A stretch of DNA of 64,000 nt from Neopestalotiopsis rosae (lineage: Eukaryota; Ascomycota; Sordariomycetes; Amphisphaeriales; Sporocadaceae). The stretch is taken from positions 62,001 through 126,000 of the forward strand of contig JALGAS010000008.1 of NCBI GenBank assembly GCA_023078685.1, written 5' to 3'. The notes below the pieces were generated by a model that did not search any database, was not told the origin of the DNA, and saw nothing but the letters and a program-made list of their open reading frames with translations. This document shows positions 1-13,500 of the stretch, piece by piece. The position numbers and the translations under genes are program-made. The first letter of the stretch is position 1. The number at the start of each line of letters is the position of its first letter.

Positions 1-1222
1 AATCCACGTACAATAAACAGTGTTCTAAACAGGTTTGTGGAATCGGAAAACTCACCACAATGACATCCGCTCCGCCTTCGGCAGTCGGTCGCAGTGGTCC
101 ACCTTCGGCAAGCCAGTATCGCCTGGCATTGGCTGTTATCCACCCTCGAATGGCGTCCTTTTCGTCATCGGATAACCATTGATCGGGCTTGGCAACTCCC
201 TGGAGAATATTGTGCATATTCTTGGTACTGCGAAAGACGCCAGGCCGAGGCTTGGGAACTTTGCATCATGAGTGAGCTTATGATACGAGTCTGCTGATGT
301 AAGGTTCTTTATACTCACCGTACCAGGTCAGGTCGACATCAAGAAGTTTTGAGAATCGTACAAGTGCATGTCGCATCAGCGCCACACCTCCGCCCTGAGG
401 TGTAGCACTGAAAAATGCGATCTTAGTTCCCATCTCCTTGAGCTTGCTGGCAAATTGCGTCATAGCATTCCAAGTCTCTTTTGTCACTGTGTTCTGGTGA
501 TCGGCGGCTGTGTTTAGTTGGACCCGAAAGGCAGAGTCAACTTGAACAGCACCCCGCCATCCAACCTGGAGCAAAGGCACGAACGAAGGCCCAAAACACC
601 TAAGAAACGTCAGCCGGGAGCCTGAGCAAGAGGTAATGAAAATGACAACATTACGCATTTGCGAGCCATAGAATCAGCCTGCTCATCGACTTGTTTAGCT
701 TCCCAAAAAGATGGCCTTTCAGTGCTATCATAGTGGTGTAATACGATTGGAATCACATCGACTTGAAGCCAAAGACGCGAACAGAGTTTCGGGCTGAGTT
801 GAGTCACGATCGCAGATACACCTGCGCCAATCATCTTGACATAGTGCTCACGCTCGTATCGTTGCACTGCATCGATTACATAGTCTGCTATGACATCACG
901 CGTAGCTGTATGTTTTGGGTCCAGTTGTAGATGCTCGACGGTGAAGTCCAAGAGATAAGTGGTATCGTGCGCAGCCAGCGAAACGGCTACCTTGTTATCG
1001 TCAAGCGCCACTGCTGCTATACCCATGAAAAGACACTGGACACATTATTATGTTTGCATCCTGGCGTGCAGACCACCAACGTACCTTGAGAGATGGACCA
1101 AGGTTACCATCTTGCTCAGCAGCATTGCTCATGCGACGTTTGTGGTGCTTTGACGCCCCGAAATGGAATTTATGGGACTCGTGTACTTCGTGAGATACAG
1201 CCATCATGGTTGCAGCAGCCAT
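1..1222 (-). CDS. ccg-9: Trehalose synthase / clock-controlled gene 9 type, 5' part (cut by left edge)
   Basis: This is the N-terminal 336 residues of a fungal CCG-9-type trehalose synthase (trehalose phosphorylase-like GT4 glycosyltransferase), a cytosolic enzyme of trehalose metabolism and stress tolerance. Exons read 1222-1085, 1035-650, 599-319 and 258-56; a further intron with donor GTGAGT (55-50) runs off the window, so the Rossmann-fold catalytic C-terminal half is missing. Recognisable family blocks are ADSMARKC..FGPS at the second junction, FFSATPQGGGVALMRHALVRF (substrate-binding loop), PKPRPGVFR and GGPLRP..GGADV. The start at 1222 is the first ATG and gives a family-like basic/histidine-rich N-terminus. 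The second intron must use donor GTTGTC rather than the nearby GTAATG, because only this keeps the frame into CFGPS. The gene is read away from the seven-helix gene behind it, sharing no promoter. Assignment rests on family motifs from memory. Confidence 0.9.
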
Positions 1223-1834
1223 TTTGGTGCTTTATTTGGTTAGCAACTGATGTTCAGTGAAGTTGTGTTCTTGGGCCCACTGACTGATGATTCTTTGAGT
1301 TGGGTAGAAGCTCGGTTTCGAATTCGTTCGATTCTTGCAAGTATAGGCCTGTCCTCAACAGAGATCCTTGGATTTTAACATTCACATATAATCTGGGAAA
1401 GTCGTCGCAATTGAATGTTTAGGGAAAATGAGTAGACTTGGAATTTTCTCTCATTGAGTTGACCCGGGCCCAAATAGCATTCCGATGCCATGCTCGACCT
1501 AGTTTCGATAAGGTTTTACCAGGAAAAGCTTAAGTCGCACAATCTATATACGAGAATATGCTTCAATATGGATGCGTACCCCTCAATGATATCATTGCCA
1601 TGACGCAGGTCAGAGGACTATGTGATTCCACTTTGAAGTGTAAAGCCATAAGAGCATTTTGGGCCGTGTACAAGTCTGGCTGTGTTCGAGCTTGGCCATG
1701 GTCAACGTATGCAGGCGCTCCGAGCTCCTAGCCCTCGTCAGTATTAGCATGAATTGCGCTGACAAGCTCCGTGTCAAGACACCGCAGTAAGATCCTCCAG
1801 AGTATTCATCGTCCGGCCGGTAGGCAGTGTAAGC
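1223..1834. other. Intergenic: promoter side of the trehalose synthase gene
   Basis: About 610 bases between two genes that are both on the minus strand. It holds the upstream region of the trehalose synthase gene and the 3' flank of the seven-helix gene. I see no open frame, RNA gene or repeat in it. Confidence 0.6.
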
Positions 1835-3551
1835 TCACACGCTTCTGTCTGAACTTGGTACTGATGCTCCGTCTCTGCTTCCAGATTTTATTCGCTGCTG
1901 ATGGGTCATGATCGGTAATACGGGCCCAGAGTCATCACTTTCCTCGGGGCTAGGTTGGTAATATTCTTTTCGAATTCCATCCAACGACGAAATGTCTCGC
2001 AACTCGACAGCATTAGATCCTTCTCTTTCGAGTTTCTTGTCTTCCTTTTGAAGCCACGGCTTCTGATATCCTATCGGCGTTCTACCGTCCACGGTGTCTT
2101 GGTGCCGATCAAATGATTTGTTATACTTTGACACCAACGATGAGAGGGGTAAGGATACAGGCAGATTGTCTTCTGTTTCTTCAATCTTTGTATCAAATTC
2201 CGACGTGTCCGCAAATGGATCTGTGGCATGCCCCGCATCATCGGTAGTCTCGACGTCGGGAAGTTTTTGCTTGCGGCTACGACCAATAACATGTGCTTTT
2301 CTCGGTCCTGGTACCAACAGTCCCTTGATAGCTGTGCGACAACCCGCTGTGGTGCCAAATACGAGAAACAAGAATATTCCAGGGGTGACGCCGGGAAGGT
2401 ATAGGAAGAAGGTCGATCTAGCGCGTTCCACGCTATAGTCAGGCTCGGCAAGTGTAGCGTCCTTCTTATTGTTGTTGACTGATTGAAGTTGGAAAAGTGT
2501 ATTCGTCACTTCAAAGACTCTAATGAGCTGTCAATATGAATTCATACGGCGTCAAAATCTCAACACTCACGCTAGGATAACAAAGGCCACTGTGAATCGA
2601 ACCATAAGCCATCGATCGTACAACCCTTGGTTTCGTTGCGATTTCCTGCTTTTACTAGTATCCGCAGTCTCGGTCGTCTGGATCGTCTCCGCGGACGTTT
2701 CGGTAGTCGCTGCGGTATCGTTTCCTTGTGGCGTCCAATTTGAAATCTTCTTACGGGACTGGACGTATCTGATGAGAATGGCAATCATTGTTATACTGCT
2801 TACTGCCAGACTTATCATCACTTTGACGTGTTAGCAAACGACTCAGACCCGATTATTTGGACCTCACTCACGTGGAAGATCCGCAAGGAGTATAAATGCC
2901 ACGAAGACCCTTTGTATGGCAGGAGCTCGTAGAAGAAGAATGGTCAGGAGAGGAAAGAGTATCGCAATTGCCTTGCCAACAGAATTGATCCTCCTGAGCA
3001 CTTGTCTCAGGTGTGGCTTTGCACTGAGACCATAAACGGACTGCGCAAGCTCAAATGCCCAAAACATGACCAACATGGACTCGACATTGTAGGAGTAATA
3101 TTCTACAGCAGTTCGTTAGTCTATTATCCCGGACTTGACAGCAGTATAACGCGTTTAGACTAACGGATATAGTAAAGAGCCAGATCTATCCCATACGATC
3201 CATTGGCGATTGCAAGCTCTGGGTTTTCCAGAAAAGTGGTCTTTCTGTAAAATTGGCCTGCTAATAAGTCTCGATAATATGTGATGTCGTACGCCTGCTG
3301 GATTATAGAGGCAGTGTTGCTGATGAGAGCAAAGTAGGCAAGCAGGGAAATATCTGTGCCCACATGTCAGCCTGCTGGACCTCAGAGTGCGCCCTGGCTC
3401 GGCACCTTGCCTACTCACAAGACCATGTTTCTCGGTGCAGCCTTGCGCACCATATCAACAATCCACTGCATATCAGGCTCACGGACGAGTATATCAGGGC
3501 AAAGGCAGCGACACCTTCAACGCCAGCAGGAAGTTGGTTGATCCCTGCCAT
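1835..3551 (-). CDS. Seven-helix integral membrane protein, fungal family of unknown function
   Basis: Five introns-free segments join in frame: 3551-3419, 3353-3165, 3102-2872, 2820-2571 and 2519-1835 (495 residues). The protein has about seven hydrophobic helices: one near residues 14-36 (EGVAAFALIYSSVSLI), one at LLAYFALISNTAS, a tract with LALYYIQYYSYNVES then MLVMFWAFELAQSVYG, then IAILFPLLTILLL, VFVAFILLADLP, MISLAVSSITMIAI, MVRFTVAFVILAVFEV and FLYLPGVTPGIFLFLVFGTT. A Thr-rich polar loop sits between the fifth and sixth helices and a long polar, acidic/Ser-rich tail of about 130 residues follows, as expected for a cytosolic C-terminus. The YDRWLMVRFT and LPGVTP blocks match a widespread ascomycete family that databases often label only as hypothetical or, wrongly, glycoside hydrolase. 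Topology suggests a receptor-like protein, but no ligand or G-protein evidence exists. All four internal junctions keep phase, which supports the model. Confidence 0.85.
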
Positions 3552-6500
3552 CGTTGTGGCTCGAAGATGGCTGCCGCCACTCACGACGTGTGCTCTGGAG
3601 AAGTTTCTGTGATACTATCGGATATCAGGTGTACGTATAAAGGCAGAAGGACACTTGAGAATCCTGAAGTCGACATGGGGCAGATATAAGCTTTTCATCC
3701 CCAACGCAAGTCGCCAGTACAGGGGCGGACTAGATGCTATACCCACGGCGGATGTTGTATGAGCATCGGTTGCAGTGCAGGTCACGGACGGAGTGGGATA
3801 GATAAGGTTAGATGCCTAGCTGCACAGTTTGATGCAATGTAATATGCTCGGACGCGAGAATAACGGACCATACACTGCCAAGACCCTGAAGGTATACTCT
3901 GAGCACATATTGGCATTCTCTGAACAATGTGCAGCTAGCATCAAAGCTCAGGCATGACATCCCAGGAGGTAGCATTGACAGATGGTGACCGCAAGCAACC
4001 AGCCGTCTGTCTGGAAGCGTAGTATCTAGGCTGAATCACGAGATCCGGCGGTTAATGGCATTGGCCAACCGCTCAGAGCCGATGTAATGCTAAGCTAATC
4101 CTACCACGATCGGGTTTCGGAAGTGCCTCGACTATCGAGCCAAATAATCAAGAACCTTATTTCCAACAGAGCAGGCAAAACAACAATTGGTGTATAGTTT
4201 CGCTGAGTAGCTTCATGAAGTGACGGGGAAACCAACCCTTTCAACGTGGCGCAACTGCTTTTCCATGGAACACCAAAGAGACAGGCAATCGTAGCAGATT
4301 CTACTTTTCCCGGCCGAGACTTTATGCAAAGCCGAGTTGACAGGAGGGGGCAAGGGCGTCCGAGCCCGACGGTCCCAAGATGGAGTCCTGGAATGTGGAA
4401 AATTCAAGCGAGTTTGCCGACAGCCAGACGCCCCCGCATCCATAATCACCAATATTAGAGATGGCGACCCTGGAAGAGAGGTAAAGAATTAAGCTTGCTG
4501 ATCACTACGGGGTCTATACCCATGCTCCAGCAGCAGCGCACGGACATATTCTGGATGGCCGGAATACTATACCATTGGTCAGTCTATCCAATACGACACT
4601 GAGCACCTTGCTGCGAGGTTGCCATTTGCAATGCTCTTCAGACGGACCCAGGAATGGTTCTTGGTCTCTAGTCTGGTCATTGGGACACCATGACTGCCTC
4701 TTATGAGAGCGGTTTATCACTATTGTCGATTCTTTTCAATTATCTAGCCAATGGTCTTTAATAATGCCTCATCACACATCAAGCACGATATATCGCAAGC
4801 GAAGAATGAAGGTATTGCTTTGGCTACACAGGTCGGTGTAGTGTGATCATTTAATTCTGACCAAGATGCCATTCCCAGCATATCTGAAACACGTGGCTGT
4901 AAAGTGTTGATATTAGTTTGGACATGATCTATGTGCTCAGCTGAGCGAGCCAGATTTGCCAGGATGTTCGGTCAACCTACCGAGGTTCACGACCAGGGTA
5001 TGGTACCGAGATCTAAGTTGCTGATTCTCGATCTTTTCATCCTATCTAGTGAGAGGTCAGTCCGAGGCAAACTGCCTCACCTCGAATCAACTTGCTTGAG
5101 AATCTTTTGGACATGACAGTGCACTTCTCTTCTTTTCTCTCCTTCCCCCCCCCCCCCCCCCTAGATACATTCCCGTCGAAGCGAACGAAGCTGACAATCA
5201 TTGACAACCCGAAACACACCAACCCTCCTTCTTTCCCCTTCCTCTCAGACGAAATCTGCAACTGGAGATACTGATCCAAAATGTGTGGTTCTCCAACAAG
5301 AGTTCCGACAAAGATGTTGTGGTATTTCATATGTTGTCGCTGTACTGTGTACCACTGTCAACTACCCTGCATTAGCGGTCTTTGTGGCTACTAGTAGAGG
5401 CGTGGTTACATTGCGGGAGTACTGGGCATCACACGAATTGCTAACCATTCTAGGAAGTATCGTGCTAGCGAACCAGGCTCATGCCACAAAATCTTTACTG
5501 TATTGCTCAAACCATCTCTTGAAAGATTTGATTAGAGGCAAATGTAACGAGGAAGAAAGTTGTTGTGCTAGCTGGCCGTAGTGCCTGTCCCGATAGCCGA
5601 TGGACCAACTCGGTTATATACGAATGAAAACTGGTTGTGCTGCATCGACGAGTCTTATGAGGTCTTGCATACGACACATTATGAGGACAACATCGTGAAC
5701 TCATAATCTACCTGTGCATCAGTTGCTTTGCACCACATAAGGTCTATATATCTGGAGAAACTCTTTCTATGACCCCATACGAAAGCGAGGCGAAACATCG
5801 AACACATGTCTCATCACTGGGCATAGCAGATACGTGTAAACCCATGTGCATTATAAGTTCTTCGACCCAGTTTTATCATCATATTTCCCTTTGCAGATTC
5901 CAAACTCACTCTGTAAGACATCTCTCCAAGCCTTGAAATTACTTTGAAGATTTCCACTTGCGATTTGTTACCTAGCGACGCAGGTCTTCAGAGACGAGCT
6001 CAAAGAAGTGGCCCTGCACTAAAGGTGCTAGATTAAGCATTCCCATCTCCTCTCAAACCATGTCTATAAATGTTTGTAATTGGCTAATAAAACGGTGTTT
6101 CAGTATTAGATGCCATGAGATCTACCTCAAAAATTGGTTCAAACATAAACGTCGTGTCCATCAGACATGCGTCCTGACCATAACTCATCAAGAAGACTGC
6201 ATGTATTCACTGCTTTGGTGACTTTAAGAAGAGTGAAACCATGTTGTCTCTATTAAGAGTTATAGCCCGATGCAACGTCTGTCATCTAGCAAATCGGAAC
6301 GCTCTATTGTGAGCTTGAGTGGTAGGAAGAAGCATCGACTAACTTTCGCATTGCTCACATTCATTCGAAACTAGGAGATGAGGAGCCCGGACGCCGCCGG
6401 TGAACGTGAAAGATCAAGTCCCCAAGCTGAATGTAACATCGAATCACGTTTCTTCGGTGCCTCAGAAGAAGCGAAATTTGCCATGGCACCTGCCAAAAGC

Positions 6501-6934
6501 GCGGTTCTGTCAGCCACGTAGGTACATACTTGAATTGTCAATACCCGAAACAACTCGGGGTCTCATACCAGATTCTGCCCGGAACGCCCTGGATATCTAG
6601 ATAGATATGCAGACTTGAAGATCAATAGCCTAGGCGCTTTGAAGGCTTCCTTGCGAGAATATCATTTTACTAACTTCGCTGCAACTCATTGCTTGAGGGG
6701 TTTCCCTAATTTTCAGACAACCCTTTTCCCCCTCTTCTCAAAGTATCCTCAAGACACAAACTCATACAAAATATATACATGTTACCAAGAAGAATATTAA
6801 CATTAAAATATCCGATAAACTCCAGGCTAGAACCATCCCATGAAAACATTTTCAGAGGATCCAACGCAGCCCACAAGAGCCCATGCAATTCTGACCGCGG
6901 TGTTCTGCTCGCTGTTCTTCCCTCTCCGTAGGAC
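3552..6934. other. Intergenic, 3.4 kb, no supported gene
   Basis: Upstream region of the seven-helix gene and 3' flank of the DUF3429 gene. It contains a run of 17 C (5145-5161) in a CT-rich tract. A short Cys-rich frame starting with ATG at about 5281 follows the CT-rich tract but has no recognisable family or convincing splice sites. Other open frames look random in composition. Confidence 0.5.
5145..5161 (+). repeat. Homopolymer tract, 17 C
   Basis: An uninterrupted run of 17 cytosines within a wider CT-rich stretch (5121-5161, and again 5222-5250). Runs of this kind are prone to length errors in assembly and to slippage. Confidence 0.9.
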
Positions 6935-8256
6935 CTAGGAACTTTGATCCTGACCCTCTTTGCTTTTGGGATCGACCTTACTCTCGTCCTTCTCTTTACT
7001 CTCAGTGTTGTTTTCATCATTCTTCGCATCTTCTTTATCTGAGTCCTGGGACTTTTCAGCTTGCTTGGCCTCCTTCTTCTCCTTGGTAGTATCCTTTGAC
7101 TTCTTTGACTTTTCTTCCTTCTTCTTCTTGGCCTCTTCTTCCTTCTTACGTTTTTCCTCTTCCTCTTCTTGTTTCTTTCGGCGTTGTCTCTCTTCGGACT
7201 CGGCCGCGGCCCACTTGGAGTTGTAAGCCTCTTCGCCATGGGTTTGATGGAACTTTTCCCCGAGGCCTGAAAGTCTTGGGGCCGTGTCGCCAATCTTGGC
7301 TCGTCCGATCAGACTCAACATGATGGCAGCACCGACGATAGCAGTCAGCACGAAGCGATATGTGCCGTACCAATATGGCGCCCAGCCACGAACAGTAGCT
7401 CTAGAGTCAGCAAGGTATAGACCCACGAACGCTGCGAATTGGGAAGTCATGGCGAACTGCCAGGGCATGAAGAGAGTGGGCCAGGCCACGACTGATGCCA
7501 ATACACCAAGGCCATATCGGAATTGAGTTCGCGGATAGCTTGGCTTTTTCTCCGCATACTCGAGTCCCCAGTGTATGGCACCAAGGAAACTAATAATGAC
7601 TGCCCCGTAGCCCATCTGCAATGGCTCAATGACACTGAGCCAATATCGCGCATTGTCATGGTTCATGAGGATACTGTTGAGAAAGTTGGACGACGTAGGC
7701 CAGTCGGTGTTGAGAGCCCAAGAAAGATATAAGTTGCTGCAGGATGTCGCAAGGTAAGGAATGGTACCAGCGAGGCCAAGGACGTAGGATTCTTTTGGCA
7801 CTGTACTCAATGCGAATGTCTCTTTAACGAGGTTCTGGCGGAGCAGCAGAAGTCAGTAACATATTCTCGACCCCCTCTGCACAATCTGCCCAGGATGATG
7901 ACACATGTACATACCAGATCGTGTGCTATTCCTTCTTGAACGGGCTTTGCAGAGCTGCCCGACTGGTTCGGCTCCAAGAAATGGCGGACGCTAGACTCGG
8001 TCGACACTGACTCTGGATGAGGTTCAAGCTTGGCCTCGGCCCATTTCTTCTCCTCCTCTGGATTCGCAGGCTTAGATGCGTAGTAAGTCTTGTGAACAAG
8101 AGACAGTGGCTTCGTGCTTGTGAGTTGCCGGGGCAGGCGAGACTTGGACAATGAGCTGAATAATGCTGTAGACGGCCGAGACGAGGGCGTCGATGGGGGC
8201 TTTGCGACTACGCCTCTTGCCGAGGTCGCCCACAGTGATCTGCCACTTCGCAACAT
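6935..8256 (-). CDS. DUF3429 mitochondrial inner-membrane protein (TMEM69-like) with charged tail
   Basis: Two exons, 8256-7915 and 7834-6935, join in phase after GIAHDL to give 413 residues. Residues 1-60 are rich in Arg, Ser and Lys and lack acidic residues, a typical mitochondrial presequence. From about 130 to 290 come roughly five hydrophobic helices (VLGLAGTIPYLATS, MGYGAVIISFLGAIHWGLEY, YGLGVLASVVAWPTLF, WQFAMTSQFAAFVGLYLAD, FVLTAIVGAAIMLSLIG); the GAIHWGLEY and WPTLF blocks mark the DUF3429 family, related to animal TMEM69. The family sits in the mitochondrial inner membrane; its biochemical role is not known to me. The last 88 residues are an almost pure Lys/Glu/Ser/Asp tail, probably a long charged helix or disordered segment; this explains the pyrimidine-rich plus strand at 6960-7200. 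The gene is divergent from VPS13. Confidence 0.9.
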
Positions 8257-10517
8257 GATCGTGTAAATTTGAAGCCGAGCAGCGGTTCACACGCGCGTTT
8301 TGGAATGGTAATGCGCACGGAAGATTGACGGGTTGATGGAGGCAGCAACACAGGAAGGAAGAGCTCTGCGCCGTGCACAGCAAATGTTTGCGAATAATGG
8401 GAAGATATACAGGTAGACTACATAGACACATACAAGGGACGTCATGTAACAAGGGAATTGAGAGTTTCATGTTATGGAGCTATGCGGGACCGTGACATAA
8501 AAGTATCAACTCCTGATGCAATCAAGCTTCGATGCATGGAGTATTGCACAGATGCCGAGAGACCAGCGAATCAAGCTTGGAAGCCACTTTGATGTTCTCG
8601 CTTACCGAATGCATACTGTTGCCCTGCAAAGAAAGAAAATTGTCCTCGGTACATATCCCAAAGTTGGTTTCGATAACAGGTGGAATGTATCCGACGCGTA
8701 GAATTTCATCGACCAATACTTTCCAACTTGAGCCTGATCAACAACTAGATCGGATCAGCGGCAGCTGGAGCTCTGGAGCACTTTGGAGCTTCAATGGATG
8801 TCGTAGTGACGTCATGAGCGAGACTCCAACTGGGAGTAGAGCAGGGAACGCCAGCCTGGCTCCTAACGAGACCAGGAGACGCCACTGCATGCTAGCTGGG
8901 TATGCATGAGTGTCTAGCAGGCCAGGCCAGTAGCTAGAATGCATCTGCTTGGCCTTTGCCAGAGACAATCATGATCTATGGGAGGAACTGGGGAGCTATC
9001 TTGTACGTCGTGAAGGTGCCAATTTACCCCGCAATTCGTTGCTCTGCACGTAGAAACACGAGAATCGTGATAACATGGCATGTTGAATACGCCTCGTGCT
9101 TTTCTTGTGCATCTTTGCAACGGAAACGGATATGCTACAAGGAACGAGAAGATAAAGAGTACAATCTACTCTGTGCCACGATCCTCAATTGTGTGCATCC
9201 ATCTACTCACTCGTTCAATATCGCTGCGGCATTCAATCAGTCACAACTGCTACCTATGCACACCCTTCTTACGAGAGGATTAGGATGATTTGCCCAGTGG
9301 CGTCATATGTCAGTAGGTGGCCAGCGTCTACGGGTACTTATCAGGCAGCCTTTCAACACATGTACCTTTCCTATGTACTGCCCCTGCCAACGATCAAGAT
9401 TTACTTATGGACCTGGGAAACTTCTCTTCAAAGAAAAGGTGGGCGTTTGTACACATTTAAAGATATACTTGCTGTAAAATAACTTGTTGCAATACCCAAT
9501 GAACAGGAGTAGTGAGCTGCGTGAAAAGCATTAGGTCGGTGATCTTTCGAACTGGTTGCAGGTGTTGAGTGCTGGACATGGCGGGCCGTTAGCATGATAT
9601 CTAATAAGGTATCTAAATTACCAGACTAGTGGCTACTGTAAACCTGTCAAACCATCAAGCTCTCCTTGCATCATTCTGCTCGGGGAATTTCTAGCTAGCT
9701 AGGTACTGGGGTGCACTGAGAACGTTGGGTGCAGCCCAGCTTACGAAACCCAACAACTTACCTAGGTATCCATCTTATGACCTGGCGCCTGGCGCTACGC
9801 TGCTATAGTCCCGTCATTATCAAGCAGACGCGACACGCCACGCCACGTTGGTGGTTACCTAGAACACGATCTGAAGATCGGTGATCTGTGCCTCGAACTT
9901 GGCTGTTTCTTAACAAATCCCCGGATCCTACATACGAGCACAGCTCACAGCCATCTACACTACCTAATAAAGTGGGCACTGGATTTTTCTTACTTGCCAG
10001 TGCTGCAATATCGTGTAGCCCGCATTGCCCAGTATCTGCCATTTCTATGTTTCCATCGATAGAGTGCTGAAATTTTGGTATTTGCTTCCCTTCTCCAGCG
10101 ACGCCATACCCGACTCTTTCGGCGATTCCATTATACCTGGTCACCTGTCCAAGTATTCTTCAGGTCGGACTTTGTTAACCTTCACTGTTCCTAGAGGCTG
10201 GCTACCAGCCCCTCACTACGCACCTACCTACAATCCCCATACCTCGCTCGAGACGACACTGAACCACGTCAACGCCAGAGTCAATTTGCATACCTGCGCA
10301 GTCTGGCGACCTCACCAAAGAACGCCAAATTTTCACGCTCGATTCCCATTTCCGAACGCTGACCTCAGATGAGGCAACGACTACATGACGACAACGCAAC
10401 ACTGAGAGCCAATACTCCAATTCCCGATACAAACGTTTCCTGCCCATGAGGCACCGCGATACCCCGCCTTAACACTCAACTGTCCCGCCGCCCGGGTTAC
10501 GGCAACACGAGGTCAAG
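8257..10517. other. Intergenic, 2.3 kb, divergent promoter region of DUF3429 and VPS13 genes
   Basis: Separates two genes read away from each other. It carries several CCTAGG/ACCTACCT-type motifs (9691-9710, 9757-9768, 10221-10232). No open frame in it has a convincing composition or splice sites, and no RNA gene was seen. Confidence 0.5.
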
Positions 10518-13500
10518 ATGCTGGAAGGTTTGGTCGCCGGTCTCTTGAACCGCTTTCTGGGCATGTATGTCAAGAATTTTGACCCCGCCCAGCTCAAAGT
10601 CGGTATCTGGTCCGGTGACGTGAAATTGCGCAACCTGGAGCTGCGCAAGGAAGCCCTCGACCAGCTCAAATTGCCCATCAATGTCGTCGAAGGTCACCTC
10701 GGCGAGCTGACGCTTGTAATACCCTGGTCCAACCTCCGAGGCTCGCCGGTCAAGGTCTTTGTGGAGGATGTCTTTCTGCTGGCATCGCCCAAGGAGGAGG
10801 CGGCATATGACCCCGAAGAGGAGGAGCGGAGGAAACAGAGGCTGAAGATGGAGAAGCTGGACTCTGCAGAGTTGTTGAAAGAACGCTCCCAGGCTGGTCT
10901 CAGCCAAGAAGAGCAAAAGAAAAGCCAGAGTTTCACGGATAGCTTGGTCACCAAGATTGTTGATAACTTACAGGTGACGGTCAAAAACATACACGTACGC
11001 TACGAAGATTCGATATCTACTCCTGGACATCCTTTTGCCCTTGGTATCACCTTGGAGGAATTCAGCGCGGTATCGACCGATGGCGAGTGGAAACCTACCT
11101 TTATACAAAACTCGAGCACAACTACACACAAGCTGGCCAAGCTAGAAGCCCTCGCGGTATACTGGAATACGGACACGAAACTGCTAGGTTCTGGTCGTGA
11201 GGTGCCAGGCGAGGGAGATCAGGCATTACCGCACGACGAGCTAATTGCCGAATTCAAAAGAATGATTGGCAAAGGCGAAGATGCCGCAACAGCAACGCAC
11301 CAGTTCATCCTTAGACCCGTCAGTGGACAGGCCAAACTCGAGTTGGACAAGAGTGGCAACGTCCAGGTACCCAGATTCAAGAGCAATCTTCTGTTCGATG
11401 AGATTGGCGTTGTACTTGATGATGACCAATACCGCGACGCACTCATGATGGTGGACCTGTTTCACTACTTCATCCGGCACCAGGAGTACAAGAAGCTTCA
11501 GCCCAAAGGAGTCTCGCCCAAGGAGGATCCCCGCGCCTGGCTCAGGTTCGCCGGCGATGCGGTACTTTCCAAGATTCACGAGCGCAACCGACGATGGAGT
11601 TGGGATTATTTCCGAGAAAGGCGCGATGACCGACGCAGATACATTGAGTTGTTCAAGAAGAGAAAGGCTAGCCAATCTCTCTCGACCCAGGAATCTGACG
11701 ACATCAATCGACTCGAGCAGAAGCTTGAATACGAGGACCTTCGATTCTGGAGATCACTTGCCCGAAACCAGCTAAAGAAGGAGAATGCAGAAGCCCTAAA
11801 AAATGCGCCGCCAAAACCTCAGCAGCAACAAGGCTGGTTGGCTTGGGCTTGGGGTTCAAAGCCCTCCGAGCAGCAACAACAAGACTCGACTGAGAACACG
11901 CAAATGACCGAGGAGCAGAGACAAGAACTTTACGAGGCGATCGACTGGGATGAGAAAGCTGCATTAGCCGATTCCGTAGACGTTCCGAGAGAAACTGTCC
12001 AGATGCAAATCGATGCGTGCCTCAGCACAGGCAGCTTCACCCTGCGTCAAAGTCCTCACAAAGCCACAAGGGATTTGTTGAGTCTGCACTTTGATGTCTT
12101 CAAGGCAAAAGCACTCAAACGACCAGACTCGTTTTTGGCTGATATCAGCCTGGGTGGCTTCCGCGTGAATGATGGCACTACTCCCGACTCCTTGTTCCAG
12201 GAGATCGTGCGAGTCAAGGATGCACCCAAGGCAAACAAGCAAAAGCGCCTGTCGATCGCTGACTTGGAACAGTCGGCACACACATCCTTCTTCGATTTGC
12301 AGGTTGAGCAAAACCCACTTGATGGTCAAGGCGATTTCGCTGTCACGGCCAAGCTTAAACCTTTAGAGATAGTGTGGAATCCAAACTTTGTCGTGGGCAT
12401 AGTGGACTTCTTCAAACCTCCAGATAGACACATGGAGTCCATCACCGCGCTCATGGAGACCGCCGGCGCTACAGTGGAGGGGCTGAGGCAACAAACTAGA
12501 GCTGGCCTTGAATTCGCTCTCGAAGAGCACAAGACACTCAATGCAAAGCTAGATCTACAGGCACCGCTAATCATTATTCCTCAGAGCATTACCACTGATC
12601 GCTCAACCTGCCTCATTCTAGATGCTGGTCACATCAGCGTCAGCAGCGAGCTCGTCGACAAAGACGTACTGAAACAGGTCCAAGACAAGCAACACCAACG
12701 CTACTCGGACGAGGATTTCAAGCAGCTCGAGTCCCTCATGTATGACCGCTTTCTAGTCAAATTGACATCCACACAGGTCCTCATTGGTCCATCTATCGCT
12801 GAAGCAAAGTCCCAGCTTGTGGAGAAGGATGATGCACGAATGTTTCACGTTGTTGAGAAGATCAACCTGGACTTTGTGGTTGCCATGTCGATCTTGCCCA
12901 AAGCTCCGAATCTCACAAAGATGAAGATATCCGGACACATGCCTGTTTTGCATGCCACTGTCTCGGACACCAAGTACAAGAGTCTCATGAAGCTCATAGA
13001 CGTGGCTATCCCCAAATTTGGGGGAGAAACTCAACACAGCCAAGTACAGGAGCAGCAGATCAAGAGACCACGATTGCTCAGCAGTGCATCCGGTCGTTCA
13101 TACAAGTCTCATCGCCGAAAGTCTTCTGCCAATCTGTTTGCAACTCAGCAGACTGCAGTGATTCTGAATGACGATGATGATGACGATGACGATTTTGAGG
13201 ATGCCTCAGAGGGTAGCACGAACCAACAAATAAAGATGCAGCAGCGGACCTTTGATTTCAAATTTGCAGTTGACAAACTGCAAGGGTCACTTTACCGGAG
13301 CGATCCTGATGGTCTCAAGGCGGACTCACTCTTGGTCGAGCTGGTAGCTGAAGACTTTGATCTCAACTTCTACATGCGCCCTTTCGATATGGTTGCCGAG
13401 GTCTCTCTCGGTTCTGTCACCGTGGACGATTTTGTAGATAACCCATCTTCGGAGTTCAAGTCAATCGTTTCATCTGGTGATGTCGATGATCGGCGAGAGA

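Noticed and set aside
5281..5400. Short Cys-rich frame beginning MCGSPTRVPTKMLWYF after a CT-rich tract
   Set aside because: It resembles a small Cys-rich gene in style only; no family match and no convincing splice site to extend it.
6960..7226. Ser/Phe/Leu-rich plus-strand frame
   Set aside because: It is the antisense shadow of the Lys/Glu tail of the DUF3429 gene.
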